64,000 nucleotides of DNA from Zymoseptoria tritici IPO323 (taxonomy: Eukaryota > Ascomycota > Dothideomycetes > Mycosphaerellales > Mycosphaerellaceae). Made by a program: the position numbers and the translations under genes. Shown here piece after piece: positions 1-11,500 of the stretch (its first letter is position 1; each line of letters starts with the position of its first letter). The notes beneath the pieces were generated by a model. The model was not told where the DNA came from and searched no databases. It worked only from the letters and a program-made list of their open reading frames with translations. The DNA lies in the NCBI RefSeq assembly GCF_000219625.1, contig NC_018216.1:1364001-1428000 (forward strand), in the 5' to 3' direction.

Positions 1-316
1 CTGCATGATCTGCGTTGTCGTAGAGCCTCATCCCTGCAGAGCAACGTTCAAGGTTATCACTGCTCGAGTCATATGCCTCTAATTGGCCAACATCTCGGTT
101 TGCATGGATGCTCTTGCTGTGGACGCTCCCCTAATGGATATTGCTGTACACAGTTCAAGGAGCTGTATACTGCGATATGCATGTTATCATCCCGGGCAGC
201 CGGCACAGAGATATGATTCATAACGCACCCTTCCCTCATGCTTCCGAGTGCCGTTTCAATCGCTTCACGTCGCTCAAGCTTTCCTTCTGTGGCGCTTCCG
301 GGATTGAACCGCCAAG

Positions 317-2088
317 ATGAGGAATAATATGGGAGCGGGATGGTTCTATACACCGAAGCAGATGCTACACTACTTTGCTACTCGATTTACGACGCTGAGA
401 CCCCCTCGAACCAAGCTGCAAAATCCGTACGCTGTTCTGCGAACACTCGACCGTCATGAATGGTCGATGTTGTTGGTTGGGTTCGCTGCCTGGACGGTCG
501 ATTGTGAGTTGCAAGAACGGCAACGGCGCAACTTTCCACGTCGTGTCTGACGAGCAGCTAGCGTTCGATTATTTCACAGTTCCTCTGACTGTGACGGAGA
601 TTGCCAAAGAGTTTGGGGAAATGCCTAGTGCAATTACTTGGGGCATAACCATAACCCTCATGCTGCGTTCTGTTGGAGCAGTCATCTCTGGTTGCATTTG
701 CGACAGGTGAGCCCTGTTACCACAGTGTTCGAGCTTTGCGAAAATGCTGATAGCCGCCGTCTCAGATACGGGAGGAAGTGGATCATGATCGGAAATCTCG
801 CTCTGATCGTCATCGTGGAGATGTGCTCCGGATTCTGCAATAATCTGCCTCAATTCATCGGAGTTCGAGCTCTCTTTGGTATCTGCATGGGTGGACTTAT
901 CGGTGTCGCCACCACCACTGCTCTTGAGGACTTGCCATATGAGTCTCGAGGTATTGCAAGCGGTATCGTGAACATTGGATACCCGGTCGGCTATCTGCTC
1001 GCGACACCAATGTATCGTGCTTGGGTTCCATCACACGGATGGAGATCTCTCTTCTGGTTCGCTTCAGGGGCTCCTCTTCTTGTCCTTCTATGGCGGCTCT
1101 ACCTGCCGGAGACCAACAGCTTTCAGATTCTCAAAGCCTCCCGGGAAGACAAACATACTCGTCAAGATCATAAAAGACCCAGCTCGCTCCGTGCATTTTT
1201 GAGCGAGGCGAGCTTCGCTCTCCGCAAAAACTGGGTCTTGTTCATCTACATGGTCGTGCTGATGACTGCCTTCACTGCCCTTTCGCATGGCGGTGACGAT
1301 CTATATGCGACTTTCCTCAAACAACAGCGGGGCGCCAGCCCTGATCGGGTCACCCTCACGATCTGCATTGGACAGATCGGCGCCATCATAGGAAGTCTTA
1401 TCTTTGGCTGGATCTCAAGCTTTATTGGCCGACGTCTGACAGTTATTGTGACTTGTTTGTCCGGTGGTGCACTCGTGGCGCCTTATGTGTTGGTCAGGGG
1501 CGACAAATTGATCGCCGTCACGGTAAGCACGCACCGATGCATACCCCAGGACGTACCACACACGCTGACTTGCTCCGACTTCAGTTCTTCCAACGTTTCT
1601 TCAACGGCGCGGTCTGGGCACCGATGGCAGTACACCTGATCGAGTTGTCACCACCACAAGTGCGAGCATTCTTTTACGGAGTTACCTATCAGTTGGGGAA
1701 TCTTGCCAGCGCCGCGAGTTCCACCATTGAAGCGACGATCGGTGAAGAGTTCCCTCTTCCGCCGTCAGCAACCGGCACGAAGAGATACGACTATGGCAAA
1801 GTCATAGGTAAGCAGTGCGAGCAGGAGTCGGATCTTGCAGGCCACTGACTTTATGCAGGCATTTTCATGGGCGCAGCGTGTGGCCTCATCGTGATATTGA
1901 TTCTACTGGGTCCCGAAATGACGCAAGAGGAACGAGACGAAGAAGCACTACTCGTCCACGAATCTGAAGAGATGCGAGCCAATGGTCGAAGTCTGGCGGA
2001 AATCGGTCGGAGCAGAACAGAGGCTGGGGAGAAAGACTCGTCGAGCGGCGACGTGGAAGATGCAACGGAGAAGCGAGCTTATGTCTGA
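317..2088 (+). CDS. JEN-type monocarboxylate/proton symporter (MFS)
   Basis: Plasma-membrane permease of the MFS, close to the yeast Jen1 lactate/pyruvate group. Five exons (317-503, 562-706, 766-1522, 1585-1807, 1859-2088) give 513 aa; all junctions are GT..AG and keep frame. Family hallmarks visible: HYFATRFTTL near the N-terminus, AWTVD|SFDYFTVPLT in TM1, DRYGRKW in the loop between TM2 and TM3, ALEDLPYESRG, then YQLGNLASAASSTIEAT and the EFPLPP..RYDYGKV block typical of JEN proteins. The C-terminal tail is acidic and hydrophilic. A second in-frame ATG at 332 could be the start. Substrate (lactate, pyruvate, acetate or another acid) cannot be read from sequence. A haloacid-dehalogenase-like hydrolase follows 425 bp downstream on the same strand. 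Confidence 0.88.
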
Positions 2089-2513
2089 AAGTGCAAGACA
2101 AGATCTGCGCGTGTTGAAGACATCTGGGTTGATACGGTTGATCTGCACGGATCGATATGCCTCTCCTATCAGACTACGACGACGAAGATTTGACGGCATG
2201 TATTTCAGCCGCAGGCCGCTTCGACATTCACTCTCAGGTTCTTCCTGATGTTTCACCCACAATCCTTGCTTCCATCTCTTGCTTTTTCTGTATCCAGGTA
2301 TAGCCCTGCAGACTCTTCGATCTTTGTGCGGTGAGCGGATCATAGTTTTGCCGGAGTCGTCAAGCTGAATTGTGAGTCGATGCTTGAGTCATGTCGGACC
2401 AGCATTGCATCTCATAGATAAAAGCACATTCCCATTCAAGAGCACAACGACACATCTTTCGCAATACCAACACACATTCCGAAAACCTGAGGCCAGATCC
2501 GGACTTCTGCAAC

Positions 2514-3288
2514 ATGCCTGGCAACAAGAACGTCGTCTTCGACGTGGTCGGCACACTTGCCTGCTACGATGAGCTATACGACGGCATCGACGCTCGCATC
2601 GGCGACAGACTCCGCAAAGAAGGCATCAAGCCCTCTCTCCTCGGATACACATGGATCGAAGTCGCGGAGCGAGAGTACACCTACCTCAGCATGGCCGGCG
2701 CATACAAGCCATTCGATACCGTCTTCGAGGCCGTCTTCTACCGTATCCTCTTCTCGGCTGGCATCCAGGATCCACACGGTTTCGCGTCCGCCGAGGATCT
2801 GGCGTTCATCATGGCTGCGAACAACAAGATGAGGTTCCGCGATGGGGCGGTTGAGTGTATCTCCAAACTCCGGGATGCTGGCTTCACCGTCTGGGCTATG
2901 ACGGCCGCTGATAAGGGTCGAGTAAGAGGATACTTCGAAGAGGCTGGACTGGACTTGCCACTGGAGAATCTTGTGTCTTCGGACGACACGGGTATCGCAA
3001 AGCCCACGTTGTCGGGATATCTGCCGCTGTTCGAACAATTGAACCAAGGAGAACGGCCTTGGTTCGCCGCTGCCCATAAGTGGGACGTTTCTGCTGCGAA
3101 TCGCATCGGGTGAGTCTCGTGGAGGCCATGTGTACTTCGTTCTTGCTGACCAGGGATGATCATGCAGGTACCGTGGAGCATACTGTTCGCTGTTGGAGCA
3201 CGACCCGTTGCCAGATCTGTTCGGGACCATGGAAGTCGAAGAGCCCACGCTGCCAGCATTGGCCGATCGGATCATAGCTCTGTCGTGA
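2514..3288 (+). CDS. HAD-superfamily hydrolase, 2-haloacid dehalogenase-like
   Basis: Probably a soluble HAD hydrolase of the L-2-haloacid dehalogenase branch (hydrolytic removal of halide, or action on an unknown phosphate ester). Two exons, 2514-3109 and 3168-3288, give 238 aa, the usual size. Motif I is VVFDVVGTL with the nucleophile Asp10; D+2 is Val rather than the Asp of phosphatases, as expected for dehalogenase-like members. Motif II Thr130 lies in WAMTAAD, motif III Lys163 in AKPTLSGY, and motif IV in HKWDVSAANRIGYRGAY with Asp191. All core residues are present, so it should be active. ATG at 2514 is the first in frame and fits motif I near the N-terminus. The true substrate is unknown. 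Confidence 0.85.
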
Positions 3289-5143
3289 ACGAGGTGATGA
3301 GATGGCTCCGCGAATTGCAAAGCAAAGCAAAACTGCGGATTGGAGAGTGGCGTCTTGAGCGAATAGTCGTCGTTCTCATGGTCTCCTCAGAACGACTGCG
3401 ATGGTCCTGAACGACTATCATTCGACTCATATCTGCACGTAAACGTTCTGTAATCCACGCAAGCATGAACGAGATCTGGATCAAGTCATCAATGTCCAGA
3501 CGAAACGACACGTGCAAGGCTCATGCGTGCGTCGTCCTGTCCACATAGTATTTGTGATGAGTAGTTCACGGTGATAGATCTACTTCGGGCCGTGTCGTTG
3601 TCATCAGTACTCAAGTACCTCCGAGGCGGAGAACCGAAGATCCACAACCGACTGCTCGGAATTCCCTCCTCGATGAGCATGTTGAGCAGCTGGTTGACCC
3701 ATTGGTAGGAATTGCCGGCCTGCACACATTCACCACATAGCTTGGACATTCGCAGAGCAGCCGCGGGAAGCAAAAGCCTTGTTGAGGCTGTGTGCCTGTG
3801 CGAATAGGTCTCCGCGTTTCTGCGAGATTTACTTCCCGACTTCGGTAGCGAATCGTGGACCGACTCGCGAGCTGCAGAAAGCTACGGCATGACTCGCAGA
3901 GTCGGCAAGTTGTTCGTCTTGTCATTCGAAGGAGTCTTCGGCTCTTCCAATGCGATGCAGGGCGAGCGTCAGCAATGTCTTCCATGATGCCAGATGCAGG
4001 AGTGTCTCATGGTCTGCTCGCCCCTGTCTATTGCGCAGTCAACGTGCGATCGGTTGGTAAGGTAGGCAAGCCGGCCGAATTGCCCTCGTCATGACAATTG
4101 CGACGCATACGGTAATATCGCGCACGGTGATAGGCACTCCAAGCGCGCCCAAGAGCTACTACTGTGGGATGTTGTAAGGTAGCCTTGCAGTTGGTGCTAC
4201 ACCTGCCCTTTCTTCACAACAGCAATACTTTACCTTAAGGTCTGAAGCTAGCGTCGAGTCTATCACAGACGGGTCACGCACACGAGGGTGAATATTTGGT
4301 GGGGGTCCGGAGAGTCGGAGTCTCTCCCGCATCCTTCCTCTCTTCCCGAACCCCTCTCAGACTCTCACCCTCCTGCCCCTATCGATGCAATACGATCCAC
4401 TCAAGCAACGACCAGCGAAGGCTTGTCCGTTGCCTTGTCCTCGATTTGTGCGAGGCAGTGAGATGATTGCCGAGCAAGCCCGTCAAGGTAAGCCTGGTTG
4501 CCGAAGATGCTCCATTGCAGGGAAGCTCTCGCGACGAAGACTGATTGGAACGGATGTCTGCGAGGCCAAGGGAAGAGCAGGCGGGATGAACGCTTGGGCC
4601 AGCAGGTCCTCTGGAATTGCGAAATACTGCGCAGGATGCTGCATAGAGTTCGTGTGATCGACTTTGGGCTGAGCATTAGACCTCCGAGCTAAGAGCTGCG
4701 ACACAAGCCCGCCCAATGAAATTGCGCCTGTCAATGCAACTGCCACGCCGCTGTCGCCCCGATGTTCGATCGAGCGGGCCTCCGAGCCGTTCAACCACGC
4801 CATGGGATCGTTCAGCATGGCTCCTCTAGCCGCATATCAAGTGCGCCCTGCTGGCCGGGCGGAGAATCTTGCCTGCTCCTCCCACTGGTGTCCGGGCCAG
4901 TACCACGTTCGCACACCTTCGTTGCTTCATCATCGAACACCTGCTGGAATTGGTGATATTGTTGCTTCCGGGCGTCGTGCATTGGGAACTCCAACCGGAT
5001 TCCGGAGGTCGAGGACCGCTCCGCTCCCTTGCATCTAGTGTATATACTCCTTCGACTTTCCAGGCGAGGACCTGTATTCTACCGGAGGTGCGCGCTTGGC
5101 CGGACTTTGCTCGAGCGCACAATTTCAGACCTGAGAGGCTGCT
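3289..5143. other. Intergenic stretch without a supported gene
   Basis: About 1.85 kb between the HAD hydrolase and the next plus-strand gene. Several overlapping open frames exist on both strands (for example minus 3489-3773 and minus 4483-4818) but none shows a recognisable domain, a convincing splice pattern or family similarity that I can name. The stretch near 4300-4380 is pyrimidine-rich on the plus strand. Confidence 0.5.
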
Positions 5144-5993
5144 ATGGTATCTGTCCAAAATCCTCGAGACCAGTTTCACACGATGGAGTGTCGAAATACA
5201 GCAAATCTACGCGGTCCGCCAGTACGCAAGATTCTACCAAAGAAAGAGCGACTATGCTCACGATTGAGTCCGGACGACTTCCTCACCTTTGATGGACCTA
5301 CCGGATCATCTGTATCTCCAAATGATACACGCGGCGAATTCTTCCTCCATCTTGGTCTACACGAGAGCAACTATCGCCATAGGGTACTCTACCGAAAGAT
5401 GAAGGTATAGCGTGTCGTGCAGACATAGTTTCGAACGTTGTGCTGATTGCGTATAGTCCGAAGCCAGAGCGGGCATGGAACGACTTTTCCAGAGCAGAAA
5501 GTCCTTGCAGCAGGAACTGATACACGACCTGACTGTGGTTCCGCCCTTCAGCCTTGTGCAGATGACGGAGGTCGCCTTCCAGCAAGAAATCAAGCAGATA
5601 TACGATACTGCATCATCGTCAACTAAAGGCATCTACGACATCGTTGGTGGGCGAAATGGCAATTGGGTCATTCGTTGGATGCTGTGGAGAGTCGTCCAGA
5701 CCAGGCTCTCGGAGGAGACACGGGCATCAAGCAGCGGCACAGAAACTGACAGCTCCATCTCGGTCTGCTCACCGGCCATGGAGTATTCACTGCCAACGCC
5801 ACTGTCCCTCACCAAGTCGTCACCAAAGAGAGACTCGTCCTGGCTATCGGCTTATAACTATTCCGACAGTGAAGACTGGGACGAATCCGAAGTGAAGACC
5901 AAGAGAATCAAAATCAAAGCCGATCCGGATCCTGTGCTTTCTCGTCGAAGACAAACATTAAAGCCACGCGGCTACTGGGACCATGTTCTGTGA
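5144..5993 (+). CDS. Protein of unknown function, Ser-rich C-terminus
   Basis: Two exons, 5144-5404 and 5457-5993, joined in phase 0 across a 52-nt GT..AG intron, give 265 aa. I do not recognise the family. The middle part (SPDDFLTFDGPTG, a FFLHLGLHESNYRHRVLYRKMK segment, then KSLQQELIHDLTVVPPFSLV and a predicted helical stretch to about residue 165) looks like a folded domain. The C-terminus is Ser/Asp-rich with a basic KTKRIKIK patch that could be a nuclear localisation signal, ending in RGYWDHVL. No signal peptide or membrane segment. ATG at 5144 was chosen as the first in frame; an upstream exon cannot be excluded. Confidence 0.6.
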
Positions 5994-7330
5994 TTTACGC
6001 CAACACGGATTTGATGATACCAGGAACCATTTCTCGCCTCCTACTGCTGCTATTTCCACTCAGTCCAAGCGAAGCGACTGAGCCCAGTGAATCGACTCCG
6101 CCATACCAACATAGCGACCCGGCAAGGACGTCGAACGCTTCCCATCCCGGTTCCCACAGTGACCTGTCGCGAAGCCGCTATAGCCTCCTCCAGCAGATGC
6201 GGTCAACGACGCCAATACACACTCTACTCATGAACCGCAACGTCCTCAGCATGAAAGAACTCCACTCCACGGGAAGTGGGAAGTCCCGGTGAGGACAAGG
6301 AGAAGAGATGCACGGGATCAATGGGCATCCCAACGGGCAACGCTACCAAAAGGTAGTCTGTCGTTGGTGTCTTGAGAGAAGAAGAGGTCGGGGAGAAATG
6401 AAGCATCGAAGGAATTGCATCGCATTGCGGTACCAGCATATTCAGCGGCAGTATTTGGCTTGTGTGGTGTTTGCTGCTCCTAATGTTAACGAAATCTCAT
6501 GAACGAATGACTGATAAAACAAGTTGAACACGTGCATTATGGGCCTCGTGCCCGCCAGGCCGTCGCTATTCCATGGCAGAATCGTGGCGACGGACTTTTG
6601 CTGCTTTCGATACTGCGTTGGCGAGGTCAGTCTCCGTCAGCCTGTCTTGCCGCCCAATGGGTTGCATTCATCATTGCCCCTGCTGCATGCCTGAGACGAA
6701 GGCATCGAAAGTCCAACGCCACATCTGTTCATGCTTCACTCACCGCCGGCCTCTGATTTTAAGCCAGCCTCTACGTTGTCGCAACGTGGACTGACCTCTA
6801 GCAAGGTTGACAGGTCGAATCACATGAAAGGATCCAGGCTAATGATCGTCGTCCAGAACGGCTGCCGTCCAAATCCTCTGGACTGTTCTCCCGAGCAGTC
6901 CGAGTGGAAATCTACAAAACCTTCAGCAATCACTCGACTCGTCGAAAACATGGCATCACTGGTGATTGGAAAATTGCGCTCACTCTTTGCAGGCTCTGCC
7001 CTGAAGACATGCGTGGTGACTGCAGGGGCGTGAACAGTACCGTGGTACGCTATGGCAAAAATACCATGAGGTGCATATCCTCTGTCATCGGCTTCTACTT
7101 TTATGTTACACTCGCAGAGCACACGAAACGGAGTGATCTCCACTGTGTGGCACTTGCCTTTCTCTGCATTTTTGTGCCTTTCGTTTCGCCCTCAGGACAA
7201 TTCTCCTTCTGTCACATTTCAAGCTCATCCAGCCTTCTACCCAACGTCTCTCGCGGTGTCGAAATCGTACATCCAACGACCTCGCGAGCCATCGGACCTA
7301 TCGACAACTCCTCACAGAAGCGGACTCAAG
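5994..7330. other. Intergenic stretch without a supported gene
   Basis: No supported gene. Open frames at 5990-6292, 6308-6502 and 6731-7033 (plus) are short, compositionally like random frames and carry no recognisable motif. Confidence 0.45.
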
Positions 7331-7516
7331 ATGTGCTATTCGCACAACGTCCGATGGGAGAAATGTGGTCACTCCTTGACTTTCGTCGAACTCTGCGAAA
7401 CTGCCAAACGACGATCGCCGCCGGCACCCTGTACTTCTGTCCATGCGCCCAAAGGAACACTGGTGCCGAAAGCCAGAGGAGTGTGCAATGACCCTGCAAA
7501 GCATACGGCCAGATGA
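7331..7516 (+). CDS. Small Cys/His-containing protein, unknown function
   Basis: Single exon, 61 aa, beginning MCYSHNVRWEKCGHS and ending in CNDPAKHTAR. Start ATG at 7331 is preceded by AAG. The pattern MCY-x-H-x(n)-CGH near the N-terminus with further Cys residues (ELCETAK, PCTSV, GVCND) resembles small fungal proteins that begin with MCYxH and may bind zinc through paired Cys/His. This family resemblance is from memory of the pattern, not from a search. It could instead be the first exon of a longer gene; I found no convincing downstream exon. Confidence 0.45.
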   Translation: MCYSHNVRWEKCGHSLTFVELCETAKRRSPPAPCTSVHAPKGTLVPKARGVCNDPAKHTAR

Positions 7517-8469
7517 CATCGTCGGCCGCCTCGGCGGGATGACTCGGCCGGGAGACTGTACTTGTTACAAAGCGCGAACACCTGGCCATTCTGCAGGACA
7601 CGGCAGACGGCAAGGCCGTGCAGGGGATTGGCCTTGTTCTGCATTCCAGTGAGGCCACCGGCACAAGGTGGAGAGACTTAAGCATCGGTCGTGTACTGCT
7701 TGAAGTCCAAGCAGATATACGCAAGCTCGCGACAGACGGAGGCGAAGATTCAGAGACTCTTTGGCACAGGGTCGAGGATTGTGTCTTTGGGCAAAGCATT
7801 GAAGGATACACGGAATGCATTTCTAGGAGCAAAGATGCTACTGCAGCCTTACAGAAGATGTCAGATCAACCCACCAATCGATTTGTGCTTGTCGAAGCCA
7901 ACCAGGTGTTCCATGCGGAGCTGTTGGACATCCTTGCGACTCGGCAGCGACTGGCTCGCCGTGTTCTGTGGTCAAGAGAGCTATTAGCCTGCGGCGGCGA
8001 GGGCAGGACTTGAGCTCGGAAGGGAGGCGGGGGCGGTTGGACTCGGACCAAAAGGGCTTGCCATATTTTGAGTTGCTCAATACAGTCACATCGGTGCAGA
8101 CGATCATTTTCCATTTCCCTGCATTGCGCCGGCATATCCTCTCACATCCTCCGTCGGTCTGTGCCGGCAGTTTGTCCTACTCCGTCATGTCGTTACGGCA
8201 TGCTTCATTGTTGACACGAAGACCTTGCCAATCTTCACGCGATTCCCGTTACGGTCGACTGACCTGCAGACCATGTGATGGCCTCTTCGACCATAAGCGC
8301 CGCCTCGCAGCTTGGACGAATGCCGGAGAGATGCTTCGCGGATGGCTGGCGAACTCAATGCGTCGACAGATCCTTCCACCAGAGGGATTCTCGACGTCTT
8401 TGTGTGTCAACGGCCTTGATCTCGGATCGAGCACATGGCTCGTGATATGGAATCCATCCAGGCAGATTT
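7517..8469. other. Intergenic stretch; one unassigned open frame
   Basis: No confident gene. A plus-strand open frame in 7618-8013 reads like coding sequence in its middle (helical, e.g. RVLLEVQADIRKLATDGGED and FVLVEANQVFHAELLDILAT) but it has no plausible ATG start, no domain and no partner exons, so it may be a gene remnant. The stretch ends at the stop codon of the minus-strand Zn2Cys6 regulator. Confidence 0.4.
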
Positions 8470-9856
8470 TCAGCCTTCGCCAATCTCGCGCATCGGCCAC
8501 TCCATGACACCGTGCCATTCCTCTGGCAGCATCGCGCGAATGGCTCGGACCTCTCTCTTCGCGGTCGTGTGATGACCTGTATTACCCAAGTACTGCAAAG
8601 CGTCTGTTCGTGCGATCACAGCGAAGAAGTAGGCCAGTGCAACTAATGCTCTGGGTCGGCCCTCCGCGAGATATGTGGTGAACTCTCGTGGAACCTGACA
8701 CGAGGATTAGCGCGAACGTAGACGAAGGGTGACCAAGAGTGATCTAGCGTTGCCGGAGACATTCTTGGACTACTGCGCAGGCTTCGTATGCTTGTAGACT
8801 CACCATGAATGGAAACATGCAAATCCATCGCAAATTGACGTCAGCGGGCTCTCCGTTCTGAATGGCCCGACGAAAGGAGCCGATGTAGCTCAGTGCGGTC
8901 TCGTAAGTGGTGGTAGTTTCCTCGTCCCAGACATCGATGGATGGAATGTCGCGGCTCAGAATAGCGCCGAAATCTCGCTGCATCTCGGCATCGAAGACCG
9001 GGTTTGCCTGCCAGATGGGCGCGGTGGTCTCCATGAGTACTTTCAGGCCAGATCCCTCGCTCACGCTTTCAGGCGGCGGTAGAACGGTAAAAGCACCTCT
9101 CCCAACTTCAAGCCATTCCATTGGCGGTGCATATGGCTCCAGGTTCCGCTCCTGAAGCATGGCCAGTGCGTTCATCGCGATGAGCAGAGCAGCGAAGGAC
9201 ACCGCATCAATGTTGGAATTCTCAATATCGAACACCGCGGCTCTTTGTTCTTGGAGCGCCCAGACCCAATAGTTCTCCCTCGCCTGAAACAACTCGGCGT
9301 CATTCGGACAGATCCCAAGCAAATGCGTAGCTGTCATCGTGAACATGGCGTACAGCACATTCTTGTTCTCGAGTGCGACTTGTGGCACCTCTGCCCACCA
9401 CAACTCCTTCCAGCTATGAGGAGATGTCATACCGAAAGGTCGAGCGACGTTGACGATCCAATGATGTAAAAGTCGCAATTCCATGTAGCGCCTTTGTTCT
9501 GACTCCATGGGTCCAGGATCTTGGTACGGCATCGAAGTTGATGCTGCCGGAGCCTGTGATTCGACTTTTGCCACCGGAGAGCTGTCCTTCAACACCGTAT
9601 GCCCAGGAGACGCCTTCGAAGTACTGTTTGGCTCGGCGCTCTTCGATTTCGCCCGCGAACGAGGTGGCTCCACTGCGGAATAGGTACAGTCCAACCCAAG
9701 TCTTGCGCAAATACTGCATGTTGGAAGAACTTCATCGCACTTGACACGGCGAGCCTTGCAAGTTTGACATCCTTTGCGCGACTTCTTGTGCCCTACTTTC
9801 GGGGCCCGTATACTGGCGCGGCGCATCTCACTCGATGTTCGTCCCGATGGTGACAT
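8470..9856 (-). CDS. Zn2Cys6 transcription factor
   Basis: Fungal binuclear zinc-cluster regulator, nuclear, DNA-binding. Two exons on the minus strand (9856-8804 and 8694-8470) joined in phase 0 over a 109-nt intron give 425 aa. The cluster sits at residues 30-57 (Cys30, 33, 40, 47, 50, 57) in KGCQTCKARRVKCDEVLPTC, followed by a basic linker and a Ser/Pro-rich stretch. The remainder is the helical fungal-specific effector region, ending in the usual RPRALVALAYFFAVIAR and LPEEWHGVMEWPM block of the sterol-regulator-like (UPC2-type) subgroup. An upstream frame extension lacks an ATG, so the start at 9856 is preferred. Target genes unknown. Confidence 0.85.
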
Positions 9857-10339
9857 TGTGGTCAGGTTCAAGGCTGCAAACCTCAGGCTTGCGTTCCAGC
9901 CGGTCAAGCTGCTGGGGAACACCTAGGTTTCAGCATTGCTCACAATGCCATCCTCTGAGCGTGTGCGGTAGCTAGATATGTCGCGTTCATGTGTTTTGAT
10001 GATGAAGCATGCCTGGTTGTTGAATCTCGTTTTCATCAGGTGCCGCGCTTACGTAATGCCAGGTATCGAGCCCGAGAGGTCCGGGTGTCGTTTCCTTCTT
10101 TGCAACCTCAAAGTTGCATTGTCTTCCTCCAACTGTAGACAGCGGGCAATCCCACCGATGGTGCAGAGCGTCTGCGTCGTCGACATCGCGTTGGTCTGTG
10201 GCCGACTATCAACGGACTGCTTTTCGTCCGGATGCATAGGCAATGTAAGTTTGGCAGGATTCGGACTCAGGCAGCCGCAACTCTGTCCACGCCCACATCT
10301 CTGAGCTTGTCCCGCTTGCTTTCTCTACACTCCACAATC
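9857..10339. other. Intergenic, between divergent regulator and GH72 relic
   Basis: About 480 bp upstream of both the minus-strand regulator and the plus-strand GH72 relic. No gene seen. Confidence 0.5.
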
Positions 10340-11231
10340 ATGTCGGCGGCATTAGAGATCATTACCTTGAAGGGACGATACTTCTGGCGTGGGGACAAAC
10401 GGGTAGGTTGGAGGCGTCTCTGCGACCACAAGGCATGTCAGCTCACTGACGTGAGCCAGTTCCTGGTCCGCGGAGTCGTCTATCAACTTGTTAACGAGGA
10501 ATGGCAAATGACCGCTTCGACGCTCTTTCGGATGAGCGACTATCACGACTACAAGCCGACATATCATTGTTCAAGGAGCTCGGGATCAATACGATCTTTG
10601 CATGTATGTGCCGCACAGAAGCATTGGCACAATAGCTAAAAGACTAGATTCCATCGATGTGTCCAAGTCTCACGACCGGGCGATGAAGTTGCTGGAGGAA
10701 GCAGGCATTTATGTTCTCGTCGTCCGTCGATCTCTCCCTGTATGTCTACAGCGAGTTTGCTAAGCTCTACAGGCGGCCACAACACCGAGAAAGTGCATTC
10801 GTCGAAACGATCCTCCGGCCTCGTACACGGCTTCTCTTCTGCAACACTACTTCAAGACTCTGGACGTCATGTCGCAATACAAGAATACTCTGGGCGTTCT
10901 CGCGGCTAACGTACTGGTCAACAATCATGCTTCCGAGGCGTGCGTTCCCGTTATCGCTGCTGTGGTCCGGGGCATGAAGCAGTATATGAGGCTGAAAGCC
11001 GACGCTACGGGCCAGAGGATTCTCCCTGTTGGATACGCGGCCGCCGCAAGTGATGACCGCAATCTGGCGTTGGAGAATTCTCTGCCAGGCTTCTCGCCGA
11101 AATCTTGGTCGTCGGAATCGAAGTCATTCGGATCGAAATCTTCGGCGTCCGCCATCTCGCAGGCTGTAGACGTTGATGTCGGACTTTTGTTGCTCGGTGA
11201 AGTGAACGTCGCCAGATGTAAGACACTGTGA
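10340..11231 (+). pseudogene. Truncated GH72 beta-1,3-glucanosyltransferase relic
   Basis: Recognisable N-terminal half of a GH72 (Gel/Gas) cell-wall glucan transferase. Segments in order: ITLKGRYFWRGDKR, FLVRGVVYQ, DRFDALSDERLSRLQADISL with FKELGINTIFA, YSIDVSKSHDRAMKLLEEAG, then YKNTLGVLAANVLVNN and GQRILPVGYAAAASDD. Likely introns at 10403-10459 and after 10600. Signs of death: there is no signal peptide; the frame shifts between YQ (about 10486) and DRFDAL (about 10513) with no room for an intron; the catalytic acid/base Glu expected in the AANE position is Val (GTA); the second catalytic Glu, the C-terminal half and any GPI signal are missing, since the homology stops near 11080. It runs on into unrelated sequence to a stop near 11231. 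Confidence 0.7.
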
Positions 11232-11500
11232 CGGTGAGTGTCGATCGGTCGGTCGGTTAGACGAGGGTGAAGTGGTCGATGCCAGGAAAGCGTGAAGTCG
11301 CCGTCGTCGTACAATAGGGGTTGTTCACGAAGCAAGTACGAAGAAGGTCAGACAAAGAGAAAAGTCGGAAGTTGAAATTCAAAACGCTTAGCGTACACAG
11401 AAGTCACGACTTTACGCGGATGCGGCCTGCCTCACCTCACTTTCCCGAACGTGAGGGTCCGTAGTGAGGCCCGATTTTCACTTACACGCTCTTTATCTGA

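Noticed and set aside
285..355. GGTTCAATCCC on the minus strand near 300-312, resembling a tRNA B box
   Set aside because: No matching acceptor stem, D-arm or anticodon arm could be formed on the upstream side, so a tRNA is not supported.
3489..3985. Minus-strand frames containing MSKLCGECVQAGNSYQWVNQ
   Set aside because: The segment looks faintly protein-like, but I found no start/stop structure, splice sites or family to support a gene.
4483..4818. Minus-strand 111-aa frame beginning MLNDPMAWLNG
   Set aside because: No recognisable domain, no convincing signal peptide, and overlapping frames of equal length exist on both strands.
7618..8013. Plus-strand 131-codon open frame with helical-looking middle
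   Set aside because: It begins with a non-ATG codon and has no partner exon or homologous domain; at most a remnant.
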